A stretch of 64,000 bases of DNA. Source: Lumbricus rubellus. Taxonomy: Eukaryota > Annelida > Clitellata > Crassiclitellata > Lumbricidae. Below are positions 10,842 through 31,460 of the stretch, in pieces; the stretch's first letter is position 1, and each line of letters starts with the position of its first letter. The stretch covers positions 32,961,719-33,025,718 of the forward strand of contig OX243811.1 of NCBI GenBank assembly GCA_945859605.1, read 5' to 3'. Below the pieces are notes generated by a model, which worked only from the letters and a program-made list of their open reading frames with translations, was not told where the DNA came from and made no database searches. A program made the position numbers and the translations under genes.

Positions 10842-11273
10842 TAGTAGACCTAGCTCACAGAAGAAATATATAGCCTATAGTATAAGCCTAATTAAAATAT
10901 TCATTTAAAGTCATTTTTTAAACTTCTTTTCACAAAGGCATATCAACTCTAACTAGAATGAGATGCTGCGACCATGGCAGAGTCCCGTAGCCTATTGTAG
11001 GCCTATGGATCGAATAACCTTTTAAAATTAACTTATCTATGAAAAACTTAGTCAATTTGACGCAACGCTCGTAAATGAGCAGCAGGTGCGTTGAGTCTTG
11101 CTTTCATTACTAGTATTATTTATTTCACAGTCGACAATAATAACAACTTTATAGGCCTAGGCTTAGCCTACTGTAACACGTGTTGATATTTTGGCTAAAT
11201 TATTTGTTCTTGCCTCCGATTCTTTGAATTCTTCGATTAGTTATTCTTGCCTTGTTTATAACATCGAAGGAAG
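10842..11273 (+). promoter_or_regulatory. Rab2 5' flank and presumed 5' UTR
   Basis: No TATA box is obvious close to the start codon. The ATG at 11274 sits in an acceptable context (GGAAGATGT). The transcription start cannot be placed from sequence. The sequence between the upstream transposon and the ATG must hold the proximal promoter, unless a non-coding first exon lies further upstream. Confidence 0.4.
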
Positions 11274-21156
<9,883 letters not shown>

Positions 21157-22360
21157 GGCAACAGAGGTCAGCAGTTGAGATGACCTTTGGCTGCCACTTG
21201 TTTACACAATTTACCTTTGCAAGGAAGAAGCCTGCTGCCCATGGACACACCTGAAATCTCCATTCCTCTCCAGACGTCTTTGAAAAAACTCGTTCGGTTT
21301 CTGCTTTATCTTCTCACGAGATTCCTTCTCGAACTTTACGTTACGAATCTTGTGTTTCTGTGAAGATCATCGAAATTATCTTTTATGCTTTCCATTTAAA
21401 TGTATAAAGTTTTGTGTGCATTTGTACAGAGTGAATGTTGCACTTGGAGTTCGGTAGGCAGTGTCTGTTGTAGAAATAATTCCGTGCACAGTGTACACTG
21501 TACAGTAAGCTAGCGTGCTGTTGTAAATTTGTGCCGTGAACCCTGCTGTCGAATTTTAATGTAGTGTTGTGGTACTGTTCTGTGCTCGTAAGAAACCAAA
21601 TTTTATGTGCAATATATAAAACTGTCTTTGACCAAAACTGTTTTCTCTTTTGCAAGTGATTACAATCTCTTTTGTAGTGTAGGTTTGATGTTAGGTGTGG
21701 TAACCAGCTATTTAATTAAATGGTTAGATGTCCCTTTGCTTTGCTCTAACACAGAAGTGTCTAACCTTGTTGTCTTACTGGACACAACTTCCACAATCCT
21801 GCATTGAAGTTTTGTTGTGGTCAGTTCATCTTTCCGGAATAAGTTGCCTAGTCACTTATGTCTTGATGTCAATATTATATTAATTCTACTTCTTTGTCTT
21901 CCTGTTATCTGTAAACTCTTGAAAACCGCTCGTCTGATTGTGGCACTGAATTATCGGATTGAAAGCATTTCTGAGGAATTTCTTGTGAAGGAGGTGCTAT
22001 ACAAATTCACAATTACAATTGATACGCCTGAAGACCAATTTGTGAATGTTTCTGGTTTAAAATAATGATGGATGAAACGACTGTTTAAATTATCATTATT
22101 GTTACTATTATTATAATCACATTTAATGATTGTTTTTATGTGTGAGTAGTATGGGACATTCGATTTCTTGCGATTTGGAATATTTAAGAGATAAAGAAGT
22201 GCACTGGGAATGACTACCACTTGTCAAATTTAGTTGTTTTTTTATTCCAAAGGATGTTCCTTGTATGTTATATAAAATTACATTGCAGAGTAATACTTGA
22301 TCTGGACTGACTAGTCGCATGTTTGAGCCTTTAACTGCCTGCTAGTATATATTATTAAAG
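21157..22360 (+). other. Rab2 3' UTR (extent uncertain)
   Basis: Sequence after the stop codon has no gene-like frame. An ATTAAA variant poly(A) signal lies near 22353. The true cleavage site cannot be fixed without transcripts. Confidence 0.45.
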
Positions 22361-24410
22361 TTAAATGTAATAACATCTTTATTCCAAAAGTTATAATATA
22401 ATTTTTCACAGGTAAAAAGGATATTTAAGAAAATTTGGAAATGCTGGTAGTACTGTATATTATTATTATTATTTTACAAATAATAATAATAATAATAATT
22501 ACAATAATGCTGTTTAATAATAATGCAGTAGTTAATATTGAATTGCCTGAGGGATTCTGTATGCCTCATGGCAAAAATTATAATTATAATTTTTAAAATA
22601 ATGATAATAATGATGATGATGATGATAATCGTAGTAGTAGTTGTTAGAATCACTAGTATTGTGTTAGATGTATTTTATGTGTTGAATGGATTAGGTTATT
22701 TAGGTGTACGATTGTTTCATGCTGGCCTTCAGTCTTAAATCTGAGTTCATACTCTTTCTTATCCGATAAAATTTGATAGAGCCTTCAATGTAGTTTAAGC
22801 AAAAACACAGTAATGAAATTCAAGTCGATTTTGAAAAGCTAGCTTCTGTTCTTGTGGTTGTTGCTTTGGACCTTGCATTATAATTATTATGATGAATTGT
22901 GAAATTGTTTCACCTGTTTGGCACATAAGAGTTGTAAATTTTTGGCAAGTACTGGTGTTTTCTGAGGTAAGCTTACTTATACTGCTGCACGATTACAGAA
23001 AAACTCTTTATATGTTTTCACATGCCCGCAGATGCTTAGATCAATCATAGGGCCTATAGATGTATTCGGATATAATGTATGTTTTTAAAATTAAAAAGCC
23101 ATTTGAATGTATTGACTGGATTTTAAAATAGCTGTGTTCGTTCGAAATGCAAGGGTTGCAACTTGGCGCATACTTATATGTCTGTAGACATTTAAACTGC
23201 TATGAAATTCCTCACACACTTTTTTGCCTTTAGATCTATATATGTTTTTAGTTCTGGGTCATTTGTAGGCTTCAATGATGATGATGTATTTATTTATATA
23301 TGTTTAAAATGTACATGGATGAAACATTTTGGTTTAAAATCTCTGCCTTCTTAGAAGGTTATTCAAAAAATATAGCCTATATATAATTATATGTACCCGT
23401 AGCATGCGCTAAAGAATGTGGCTATAAAATAGAGAACGAAAGTGTCTTTTCTTTGCTGTTGCTGGGGTATGGGAAAGATTTGTCCAGCCGAAAATGAAGT
23501 TAATTAACCATTCATAACTGTGGGTTGACTTACAGACTGGCCTACAATGACAGGATGTTTGTCCCGAAGGACAGTTGCTGATAAGCACACATAACAGTTT
23601 GAAGGAGCGTGTAAGAAAAGAACGAAGATTATGCGTGTGTTTATGCATGGATGCATTTTCGTACGTTCATGCGTTCTTGCAGCTGTCCTGTATTCTTAAG
23701 TTAATAATGATAATAATAATAATAATGACAATTTCTATAACAGCATAACACAGCATTATGCCATTACAAGTTGCCTCAGCAAACAAGAACACAATCAATC
23801 AAAGGTATGCCTGAGAAAATAGATATGTCTTGAGTCGAGATTTGAAAGCCCCAACTGAGTTGGCCGAACGAACAGAGGTAGGCAGACTGTTCTAGCAGCA
23901 GGGGACATAAAATTCTGAGTAGACTATAGTAGTCTTATCATATAGACTTCTTTTATAAGGCGTCAGCTTTGCTCTCCCCTTTCACAGACCGTTCGCTGCT
24001 CACAGTGAGCAGCTCACTGTGCTTTGCTTCTGTGTCCATGGTGACTTAACGGTCCCTTTCTCAAAGTTTCTCCTGCTCTGTGACAACGCAGAGCCGCTCG
24101 ATCCTTAGATCTATGCGGTTGGTCCAACAACCTGGAACGGGTTCCCTTAATTGGCTGTACGACACGTCTAAAACTGTTCTTAGTTTCACCAACAGTTGAA
24201 GACTGCTTTTTAGCCAGGCCTGAGTATGAATCATATGGAGCGCTACATAAATTCTGATTGATTGACTTCATGTCGTAATGGTTCCACCTTCCAAGTGTAG
24301 GACTAGTGGCCTACAGAGTTCCATGTCTAGAGATAGCGCCGACAGAGACGCTGTCTTGTTGACGCGTGTCTTTGTAGGCATTGAGAAATATAGTGGAAGA
24401 ATTTGAGGAA
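22361..24410. other. Intergenic DNA with simple repeats and degraded retroelement pieces
   Basis: (AAT)n at about 22458-22500, (GAT)n at about 22608-22640 and (AAT)n at about 23705-23728. 24100-24265 on the plus strand resembles the 3' end of a LINE-type ORF (GFPLIGCTTRLK-like) ending in a TGAT-rich tail, but it is too worn to classify. No host gene is supported. Confidence 0.5.
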
Positions 24411-25061
24411 AATCGACTCAACAAATTATCACTACGTAGAGACTTGGCAGAGTTGTTAAGTACACCCCACTGACAAAAATACCAAAAGTCCCCATAAATC
24501 CGAGCTGTGCTCGAGCCGCCATCTTGGAAAATGGCGGCCTATTTTCTGAGTTTTGGTAATAACACAAGAACAGTCACAGCTACTAAGAAATATCAAATTA
24601 CAAAAATGATCCTCATTTAAAGGCAATCAAGTTTGGTATATAACATTTGTTTCTAGGATTAAAAATAAAAATGTTACATATGATAAAGTATTCATCATTA
24701 TGTATATCAATGCGACATACAAAGTTTTATGGCGGGAAGAACATATGGAAAACTGTGCTGCAAATGATGATTGAAGATCAACCTAATCCTAGCCGTAACA
24801 TTTTTATTTTTTATAGGAGAAACAAATGTTGTACACCAAACGTCTTTGCTTTTTAATGAGGATCATTTTTGCTCTTTCATATTTCTTTGTAGCTTTGACG
24901 GTTCTGAGGTTATTGCCACAAAACCAAATTTAGGCCGCCATTTTCCAAGATGGCGGCTCGAGCACAGCTCGGATTTATGGGGACTTTTGGTATTTTCATC
25001 ACTGGGGTGTACTTAACAACTCTGCCAAGTCTCTACGTAGTGATAATTTGTTGAGTCGATT
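24411..25061. mobile_element. Long inverted-repeat MITE/foldback element
   Basis: The arms at 24411-24640 and about 24838-25061 are inverted copies. The outer 130 bp are nearly identical (AATCGACTCAACAAATTATC..) and the inner 100 bp more diverged, leaving a loop of about 200 bp. No convincing target duplication and no transposase. Confidence 0.85.
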
Positions 25062-25244
25062 GATGATTTTTCAGCTAAAATTCTTCTACTAATATTCGAG
25101 GATTTAATTACGATACCGTGTATGTATGCCCTTCATGAGACCTACATCTGTTTAAAAGCGATTTCACTTGCCGCGCATGTATTCAGTCCACTTAGGCTTG
25201 GCCTATATATATATGATATATATATATATATATATATATTGGTA

Positions 25245-25860
25245 CGATTAATTGTTTTCACGATTGTTTTCAGACAGAAGAGCATACGTAGATATGGTTA
25301 CGGTTGTTTTCAAACAGAGGAGCATACGTAGATATGGTAACGATTGTTTTCAAACAGAAGAGTATTATAATAATATACGTAGATATGGTTACGATTGTTT
25401 TCAAACAGAAGAGCTAGTATACGTAGATATGGTTACGGTTGTTTTCAAACAGAGGAGCATACGTAGATATGGTTACGATTGTTTTCAAACAGAAGCGCGC
25501 ACGTAGATATGGTAACGATTGTTTTCAAACAGAAGCGCGCACGTAGATATGGTAACGATTGTTTTCAAACAGAAGCGCGCAAGTAGGTATGGTTACGATT
25601 GTTTTCAAACAAAGGAGCACACGTAGCCTACGCAGAGCGTCGTTGATATGGTAACGACTGTTTTCAAACAGAAGAGCATACGTAGATTATTTTCGAACAA
25701 AAGAGTATACGTTGATATCAATGATATGGTAAACGATTGTTTTAAAACAGAAGCGCACACACAGGTGTGGCAACGATTGATTTCAATCAGAAGACTATAG
25801 TAGTCTTATAGATTTGATCGCAATTGTTTTCCTACAGAATAGTACATAATTATGGATTCG
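25245..25860. repeat. 40-bp minisatellite
   Basis: About 14 units of ACGTAGATATGGTTACGATT-GTTTTCAAACAGAAGAGC type, some with short insertions. It is preceded by a TA run at 25206-25240. Frames through it are repeat artefacts. Confidence 0.92.
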
Positions 25861-25913
25861 CTACGTACGTATGCTCTTCTGTTTGAAAACAATGGTTACT
25901 ATATCTACGTAGG
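25861..25913. repeat. Inverted minisatellite unit beside the Polinton
   Basis: One unit in the opposite orientation (GCTCTTCTGTTTGAAAACAA..). A second opposite-orientation unit resumes at 40624 beyond the Polinton, so the element landed inside this inverted stretch. Confidence 0.8.
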
Positions 25914-25919
25914 CTATAG
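25914..25919. repeat. Polinton target-site duplication, left (CTATAG)
   Basis: Identical to 40618-40623. A 6-bp duplication is the Polinton hallmark. Confidence 0.93.
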
Positions 25920-26095
25920 AGTAGTAGTATTAGGGGCCTTCTAGCATATTTTCTATTTGAGCTAATAAACAAATTAAATAGGGTTAAAAGCAGTTAAATT
26001 CTTTTGGATAAGCTTTGGTTAAACAGCGAGCAATGAGCGTTTTAGATAGCCCATCACCTAGGATTATAATTATACCGAAGCATGCAGCAGGCATC
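25920..26095. repeat. Polinton left terminal inverted repeat
   Basis: 176 bp, identical to the reverse complement of 40442-40617. Weaker similarity continues for about 25 bp inward. Confidence 0.95.
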
Positions 26096-26152
26096 GGCGT
26101 TCGTATACCTCGCCAGTAATATAATTAAGCGTCTGGCATGCGATCAGCAGGG

Positions 26153-27226
26153 CTAAGGTCGTAAGAATACTGCCGAAAAGTCTCTAGCTAATATACTTAG
26201 TGCGATGTGCGAATAAACGAATATCTCGATAAAATCGGTGTTGGTTACGAAAACTATGCCACTACCGGTTGAATTGTTATACGCAGCTCCCGTTCCCCCT
26301 CCGCCCGCAATTTGCATGTAATTCGCCCCATTTTTATACAGGAAGACGTTACCATGAGCGGTATTAGTGTCACAAAATTCTATATACGTCGAAACCAAAT
26401 AGTATCCGGCTTTTCCGGGAGTGACACGAGTCAGTCTCGTACTTATGCCAGCATTGGTTTTGAATCTTACACTATCGAAAGAAACTCTTGTGTGAGTTTT
26501 AGCGTCTATGGCTTGACGAGTTAAAGAATGAATGCTAAGCGCGGGACCGATTGAGATAGAATCTACATACTGCTTCGTAGCTGCATCGCTGGCGCTGTTG
26601 GGATCGTGTAGACCTGTAATGTAACCATCATGCATAAAGATGGTTGTATGCACATTTATTTGAGATGAAATATTGTATTGCATCGACTTAACCATCTCTA
26701 ACATGATTTCATTGTTTATTCTAAAACGAAATCCATCCATCGATTGTAATGTAATAGGATTGTTTAACGAACATTGTAGTTTATTTCGTATACTACCTAA
26801 GAAAATAGTGAATTCTTTATTATCTCCTCTCAAGTCCTTACAACCCATTGAACGCAGACGATCGGAGCCAACGTTTAAGATTAGATCACCAGTCATGGTA
26901 TCACCAGTTTTAGACACCTTCAATGTAACTTGTTCATCAACGTATTTCTTATTCGTCAAATGATTATCGTTGGACGGAGAATCGTCGTGATTCGTTATCA
27001 AATCAATGGCTTGACCTCGACTTAAGGCTTCATCCATTCCTGCTGTCGAAGTGTTCGTTGTAGGCAGTCCTTTAATTTTGTGTCCACCCATTTTTAGATT
27101 TCCAGTCGCGGGGTTTGTTCCATCCAATCGAAGAAAACTCTCATTTATTTGACTAAGAGTAACTCCTCCAGCGATTACTCTTTGTGATGAACCAACATCA
27201 GTGTGACCAAATTTATCAACAGGCAT
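26153..27226 (-). CDS. Fibre-like attachment protein with C1q/TNF-like head
   Basis: 357 residues from the ATG at 27226. An in-frame extension up to 27328 would overlap the protease gene and lacks the start motif, so the shorter start is preferred. The shaft contains phage-tail-fibre-type repeats: FLRLDGTNPATGNLKMGGHK near the N-terminus, then KYVDEQV with SKTGDTMTGDL, then GLHDPNSASDAATKQYVDS. The last 110 residues resemble a C1q/TNF jelly-roll (VSFDSVRF..GYYLVSTYIEF..NGANY). Such shafts trimerise and heads bind receptors, so this is probably the virion spike. It lies downstream of the protease, 17 bp from its stop. The start sits in the element's TATAAAATG motif. Function is inferred from architecture. 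Confidence 0.75.
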   Translation of the reverse strand: MPVDKFGHTDVGSSQRVIAGGVTLSQINESFLRLDGTNPATGNLKMGGHKIKGLPTTNTSTAGMDEALSRGQAIDLITNHDDSPSNDNHLTNKKYVDEQVTLKVSKTGDTMTGDLILNVGSDRLRSMGCKDLRGDNKEFTIFLGSIRNKLQCSLNNPITLQSMDGFRFRINNEIMLEMVKSMQYNISSQINVHTTIFMHDGYITGLHDPNSASDAATKQYVDSISIGPALSIHSLTRQAIDAKTHTRVSFDSVRFKTNAGISTRLTRVTPGKAGYYLVSTYIEFCDTNTAHGNVFLYKNGANYMQIAGGGGTGAAYNNSTGSGIVFVTNTDFIEIFVYSHIALSILARDFSAVFLRP

Positions 27227-27243
27227 TTTATATATAATAATTT

Positions 27244-27678
27244 TTAATGCAAGCCATTTATAACTTCTTGAAAATTCATTCCATTGTTCATCGTTTTCTT
27301 CAATACATACAGACACAAATGACCACAAAATACTTCGTTATCGGGTTGTATTCGCTCGCTGTTATATAACACTGGACGGCGTAAATACTTTATCAGTTCC
27401 AGAGGGGGAGGAAGGCCGTAACTATCGAAATATATTTTCTCATTACCGCTCTTTAAGAAAGCGCACCAATGCTGACCGGTTCCTTTAGAATCATCTAGAT
27501 TCAATATCCCACATTCAATCCGTCTAGGTTTATTCGGCAGCTCGTCTCGCACGAAAACGCCTCTAAAATTCGGAATATTCAGCTTCTTCGCGGCATCCAA
27601 TAATTCAAAATTCGTTAACGGATGATTTGGAAGAACTACACCTTCGACATCGATGTTTTTCACAGTTGCAGAACTCAT
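27244..27678 (-). CDS. PRO: Adenain-like cysteine protease
   Basis: 144 residues from the ATG at 27678, chosen over an ATG 12 nt upstream because it carries the TATAAAATG motif. Seen: GTGQHWCAF with the catalytic His at about 70, IYFDSYG with the acidic residue at about 85, and Q111 followed seven residues later by C118 in FCGHLC. This is the same Q-x6-C spacing as adenovirus maturation protease (Q115, C122). The family cleaves virion precursor proteins after packaging, typically at Gly-Gly or Gly-X-Gly sites. Likely substrates in this element are the Gly-rich proteins at 33156-33500 and 34896-35510. It is fully open and apparently intact. Confidence 0.92.
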   Translation of the reverse strand: MSSATVKNIDVEGVVLPNHPLTNFELLDAAKKLNIPNFRGVFVRDELPNKPRRIECGILNLDDSKGTGQHWCAFLKSGNEKIYFDSYGLPPPLELIKYLRRPVLYNSERIQPDNEVFCGHLCLYVLKKTMNNGMNFQEVINGLH

Positions 27679-27737
27679 TTTATATTTCATCTAAATGTTT
27701 TAAAAAGTAATTCGATTTTACTTCCTGCATTACATTA

Positions 27738-30700
27738 TTAAATAGTTTTCAACGAGTAATGACCATAAGATAACGTACTAATTCCATCCTCCATTATTAC
27801 CCGTTTATCGTCATCTGCAGATAATGCAACTTTATTAATTTCTTCTGTATAAATATCGTGATGATAAGATCTAATAACATTCATCGTTCGTTGTTGTTCT
27901 TTTTTGGTAAATAAGCAGTCTCTATAATCTTCGTGAGTGATAGTTTTCTGGACAACATTCTTCTTAATACCTTTACACCTTTTGTGCTCATCTCCAGCAG
28001 CCATCTTATAAGAATACAACTTTGCTCGCAACCCGATAAATTCTTCGATTTGTTTACCCGCTGCCTCGTCCTTGAACATGCCTATAACTTTCTTATTTAC
28101 TCCAACCTCAATACCAGATGGATGATCTTTCGAGTATTCACTCGTATCGAATCGAGCTTTAATATCCTCTGCGATATCTGAGTAAAAGTCTTCAGTTTTA
28201 ATTTCGTATGCCAATGAATCTGTATCGGTAAATAGTAATTTAGCTCTATTTCCGTATTTGGTCTTGATGTAGTTATAATTGAAATCATACATTAAAGTTT
28301 TACTCAAGTCTAAAATACACATGCCAAGATAGATAGGTTTATTATAGAATAATTTAGTTCTTTTCATGTGAACGGCTATTAGATTTTCATCGAAAATGGT
28401 ACAACTCTCGTAATTAGGTTTAGCTGCTAATTTAATAGCCTCCTTCTCTTGACACACTAACCTTACATCAACACGATTTTCAATGTTCTCACAAGTTTTA
28501 CCAAAAACACTGTTATTCATTAGTTTGAAAAAGTCTTTCTCAAAGTCATTAGTAGCTTTCGTTCTAAGAGCTGTATTTAAATCGATATACTTTTTCAACC
28601 AATCACTTTCTTCGAATAGTATACCTCTATGCACTTTTGTTATTTTCAAACCTAAACTCTCATACAGCTTCAGATTATCGTAATGCAGCACATACTTCTT
28701 TTTATGGTTTAAGTTTGGAATTAACTTTTTGACTTTGTTAATCTCAATGCTTTCAGGAGCTAACGGATAATAGTTATGCAGGTCGTGTAACTCTTTAGGG
28801 TATTCCAAATCAACTTCCAATATGCATGGAATACTTCTCCAATTATTTAAATCAGCTTCATTCATCCATTTGAACCCGTGAGTAGGTAAAGGTTTGATCA
28901 TAGCCCATCCATATAGATTATTCGCATCCAGGTAAGTGATAAATGTAGAATTTTCGTTGCTATTGAAATCGCTCATATATTTATTATTCGCTTTCCCGTA
29001 ACGATTTGATATTGTGCTCACTCCTCCTCTCATCCCTTGCTTAATCATCAGAATCATATCGTAATCACTCAATAACTCCAATTTCACGCCTGTCAATTTT
29101 AAAGCGGCATCCCAGGCTAAGCCAGGAGATGTAAAATACCATGCAGGGTCAAGCGTATAGTTCTTCATACACACATCTCTAAAGTTTTCGAAAACATCGG
29201 CAAGTAGCAGAACATCCGAAACGTTGTATAAATCGTGATATTCTCTGAATGTTTTGCATCCAAATTCTTTCCATACCGTTTGTGCATGCTCGTAGTCTTC
29301 ATCGCTAATATTCGAATCATTTAGCTTAGAATAGAAAGCGGATTTTGGTGGTAGTTCGGTTTCATTAAAGGTAGTAAATGAATCGACGTAGTCATAAGGA
29401 TATATGCCTTTTCGTAGCAAAAGATCGAGCTTCTTTCCTGTATATCGTTTACCAATATTTTTACACTGGTCTTTGCTTAGGTTCCTCGATAAAGCATCAA
29501 GACTCGAAGCCATAAATTTAAAACTGTCGATAAAACGCAGTTCTCGTCGTACTAGTATTTCTTTTCCATCTTTTACAAACTTATCAACTACGACATCTCT
29601 GCTAAAAGATATATACTTTTCCTCGTTATTAGGTATGCAGTTAATTTTCTCACCTCTCAGTTTCTTAATGAACAGATGACAATCGTACCCGGAAAGATTA
29701 TGAAACACGACAGGGAAAAACTTGGGGACTTTATAGTCTAAATTACAAATGTTATGAGCAGCCCCTCTAAATTTACCGCTAAGATGACAGTGATCTCTAA
29801 CTCGGTCTTCACCCAGCGTTTTTTCGCAGATATGACATACAGTAGCTCCATCGAAACACTTCTTGTCCTCTTCGGTAAATATCATCTTCTTGTGAAATTT
29901 GAATTGATTATATATTCGTTTTATATTCTCTTCGAGTTTATCTACAAATATTTGACCAACATCATCATCTTCACTTTCAGCCGTAAACGTCACAGGATCT
30001 TGAGAATATACACTATCGTCGAAACATTTTATGTGGTAACAAAAGGAGCTAGGAGTATGCTTTTGATATTTATTAGTGTACGACAACTCTGGATTTGGTT
30101 GGCATGTATCGATCGGTTTCACAAAAGACTCGAAATCTGCGTAGACTATAAAAGGAACCCTCATAGATCGGTTATAATTTTTAAAACTTAACATAGTTCC
30201 TGGCTCTGGCATTTCTATTTTTTGTGCGTTATGCTGTGAGCAGTACTCGCTGTGTTTCTTAAGCGAAACTACAGTTCTATAGCCGATCAAACATCTTTTA
30301 CAGTAATGCATAGAATGGTGGGATTTTTCTGTTCGGAACGTCATCAATCTGTTAAAGTTTTTAATCCAACAATAGTGCTTCCTATCTCCATCAGATATGA
30401 CTAGTAGATCAACACAAATATCGCTTTCACACTTAGACAGATAAAGCGGGTAGACAAATTTTTCGTAACCAAATACATTAACACTAATATTATTATTTCT
30501 CTCAAATTTACCTACCACATTAGCATCAGCAGCAACTGGAAATTCAATACCACCCCAATTAAGTTTTTTTGATTGTTCTTTCAAAGCTTTAGTTATTATC
30601 TGTGGGTTTTTTTCTACAGGGTTCAACGCTCTAGTAATACACCATTTGAAGCATTCTTCGTCGTCGTTTTTCATATTTATAATAGCCTTTTTATTAGCTA

Positions 30701-31385
30701 AGAAGTTGGGAAGCGGAATGTAAGAACTACCTCTTAAGGGTGTATATTTTACCGTATTTATATCTAATTTCACAACAGCTTTAAATCTCCAATTACTTCC
30801 TTGCATCTGAAAACTAGCAATAGACTCCATGATTTTATCCTTTTTTCTGCTGTATATTTCATTCAAGTCGGTAGCATCTAAAATAACTTCTGCCCTAGAA
30901 ACGAATGGTATATCCTCTGAATTAACTACTCCAGATTTCATATCTACTCGTTCCATAGTACAAGTAAGAACTAAATTAGTCTTTGTCTGGCGATTGTTCG
31001 ACAACAGATTTACTACCTGCGGTCTGACGAAATCAAGAAACGACGAGGCATCCATTCCATTAATTCCATCTATTCTATACTGCTTGGTGAATCCTTTAAT
31101 AGCCGTCGCCGTTTCTCGAATTTTATTTTTATCAAATATCCTGGAAACAGTTGATTTCAACGATTCCAGTTTTTCATTAACCTCTGCTTGTTCAGGCACA
31201 TAACTAAGTAACCAATCCGCAAAATCATTAATTTTGGATCTAACCTTATTGGTGTATGTTCTCGTAGGCACTACTGGCTTGTACTTTCTCGGCGTAAGCG
31301 TAGGAGCCTTAATGTCAGGAACCGACGAGTCAAGCAAGTGTTCAACATGGTCCATATTTCTTAAACTACTTTTCTTTAAATCCAT
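27738..31385 (-). CDS. POLB: Protein-primed-type family B DNA polymerase
   Basis: 1,215 residues. 3'-5' exonuclease motifs: YADFES (D417, E419), FHNLSGYD (D568) and Y720..D724 in YNVSDVLLL. Polymerase motifs: A YLDANNLYG (D820), B NNSVFGK (about 957-963), C DTDS (1054-1057). Between exo I and exo II lies a zinc-binding HNH/endonuclease-VII-like insert (C517-x2-C520, DHCH 531-534, H544-x2-C547). A C2HC finger is at 362-382. The long N-terminal region (1-400) has no recognised fold; in relatives it is associated with protein priming from the inverted-repeat ends. All catalytic residues are present, so the enzyme should be able to replicate the element. Start codon in the shared motif. Confidence 0.97.
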   Translation of the reverse strand: MDLKKSSLRNMDHVEHLLDSSVPDIKAPTLTPRKYKPVVPTRTYTNKVRSKINDFADWLLSYVPEQAEVNEKLESLKSTVSRIFDKNKIRETATAIKGFTKQYRIDGINGMDASSFLDFVRPQVVNLLSNNRQTKTNLVLTCTMERVDMKSGVVNSEDIPFVSRAEVILDATDLNEIYSRKKDKIMESIASFQMQGSNWRFKAVVKLDINTVKYTPLRGSSYIPLPNFLANKKAIINMKNDDEECFKWCITRALNPVEKNPQIITKALKEQSKKLNWGGIEFPVAADANVVGKFERNNNISVNVFGYEKFVYPLYLSKCESDICVDLLVISDGDRKHYCWIKNFNRLMTFRTEKSHHSMHYCKRCLIGYRTVVSLKKHSEYCSQHNAQKIEMPEPGTMLSFKNYNRSMRVPFIVYADFESFVKPIDTCQPNPELSYTNKYQKHTPSSFCYHIKCFDDSVYSQDPVTFTAESEDDDVGQIFVDKLEENIKRIYNQFKFHKKMIFTEEDKKCFDGATVCHICEKTLGEDRVRDHCHLSGKFRGAAHNICNLDYKVPKFFPVVFHNLSGYDCHLFIKKLRGEKINCIPNNEEKYISFSRDVVVDKFVKDGKEILVRRELRFIDSFKFMASSLDALSRNLSKDQCKNIGKRYTGKKLDLLLRKGIYPYDYVDSFTTFNETELPPKSAFYSKLNDSNISDEDYEHAQTVWKEFGCKTFREYHDLYNVSDVLLLADVFENFRDVCMKNYTLDPAWYFTSPGLAWDAALKLTGVKLELLSDYDMILMIKQGMRGGVSTISNRYGKANNKYMSDFNSNENSTFITYLDANNLYGWAMIKPLPTHGFKWMNEADLNNWRSIPCILEVDLEYPKELHDLHNYYPLAPESIEINKVKKLIPNLNHKKKYVLHYDNLKLYESLGLKITKVHRGILFEESDWLKKYIDLNTALRTKATNDFEKDFFKLMNNSVFGKTCENIENRVDVRLVCQEKEAIKLAAKPNYESCTIFDENLIAVHMKRTKLFYNKPIYLGMCILDLSKTLMYDFNYNYIKTKYGNRAKLLFTDTDSLAYEIKTEDFYSDIAEDIKARFDTSEYSKDHPSGIEVGVNKKVIGMFKDEAAGKQIEEFIGLRAKLYSYKMAAGDEHKRCKGIKKNVVQKTITHEDYRDCLFTKKEQQRTMNVIRSYHHDIYTEEINKVALSADDDKRVIMEDGISTLSYGHYSLKTI

Positions 31386-31460
31386 TTTATCTTACCACGC
31401 AAAAATATTAATACTCTCGCACACTTTAATATCTCTCATACACTTTAATTTCATATCATT

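Noticed and set aside
22538..22738. Hydrophobic 66-residue ORF with Met/Val runs
   Set aside because: Produced by GAT and GTA repeats.
25245..25860. CRISPR-like array
   Set aside because: Units are contiguous tandem repeats without unique spacers, in animal DNA; a minisatellite.
27227..27328. N-terminal extension of the fibre gene
   Set aside because: It would overlap the protease gene; the ATG at 27226 has the element's start motif.
29404..31203. Plus-strand ORFs opposite the polymerase, and others opposite the capsid genes
   Set aside because: Antisense shadows of long real genes; no domains.
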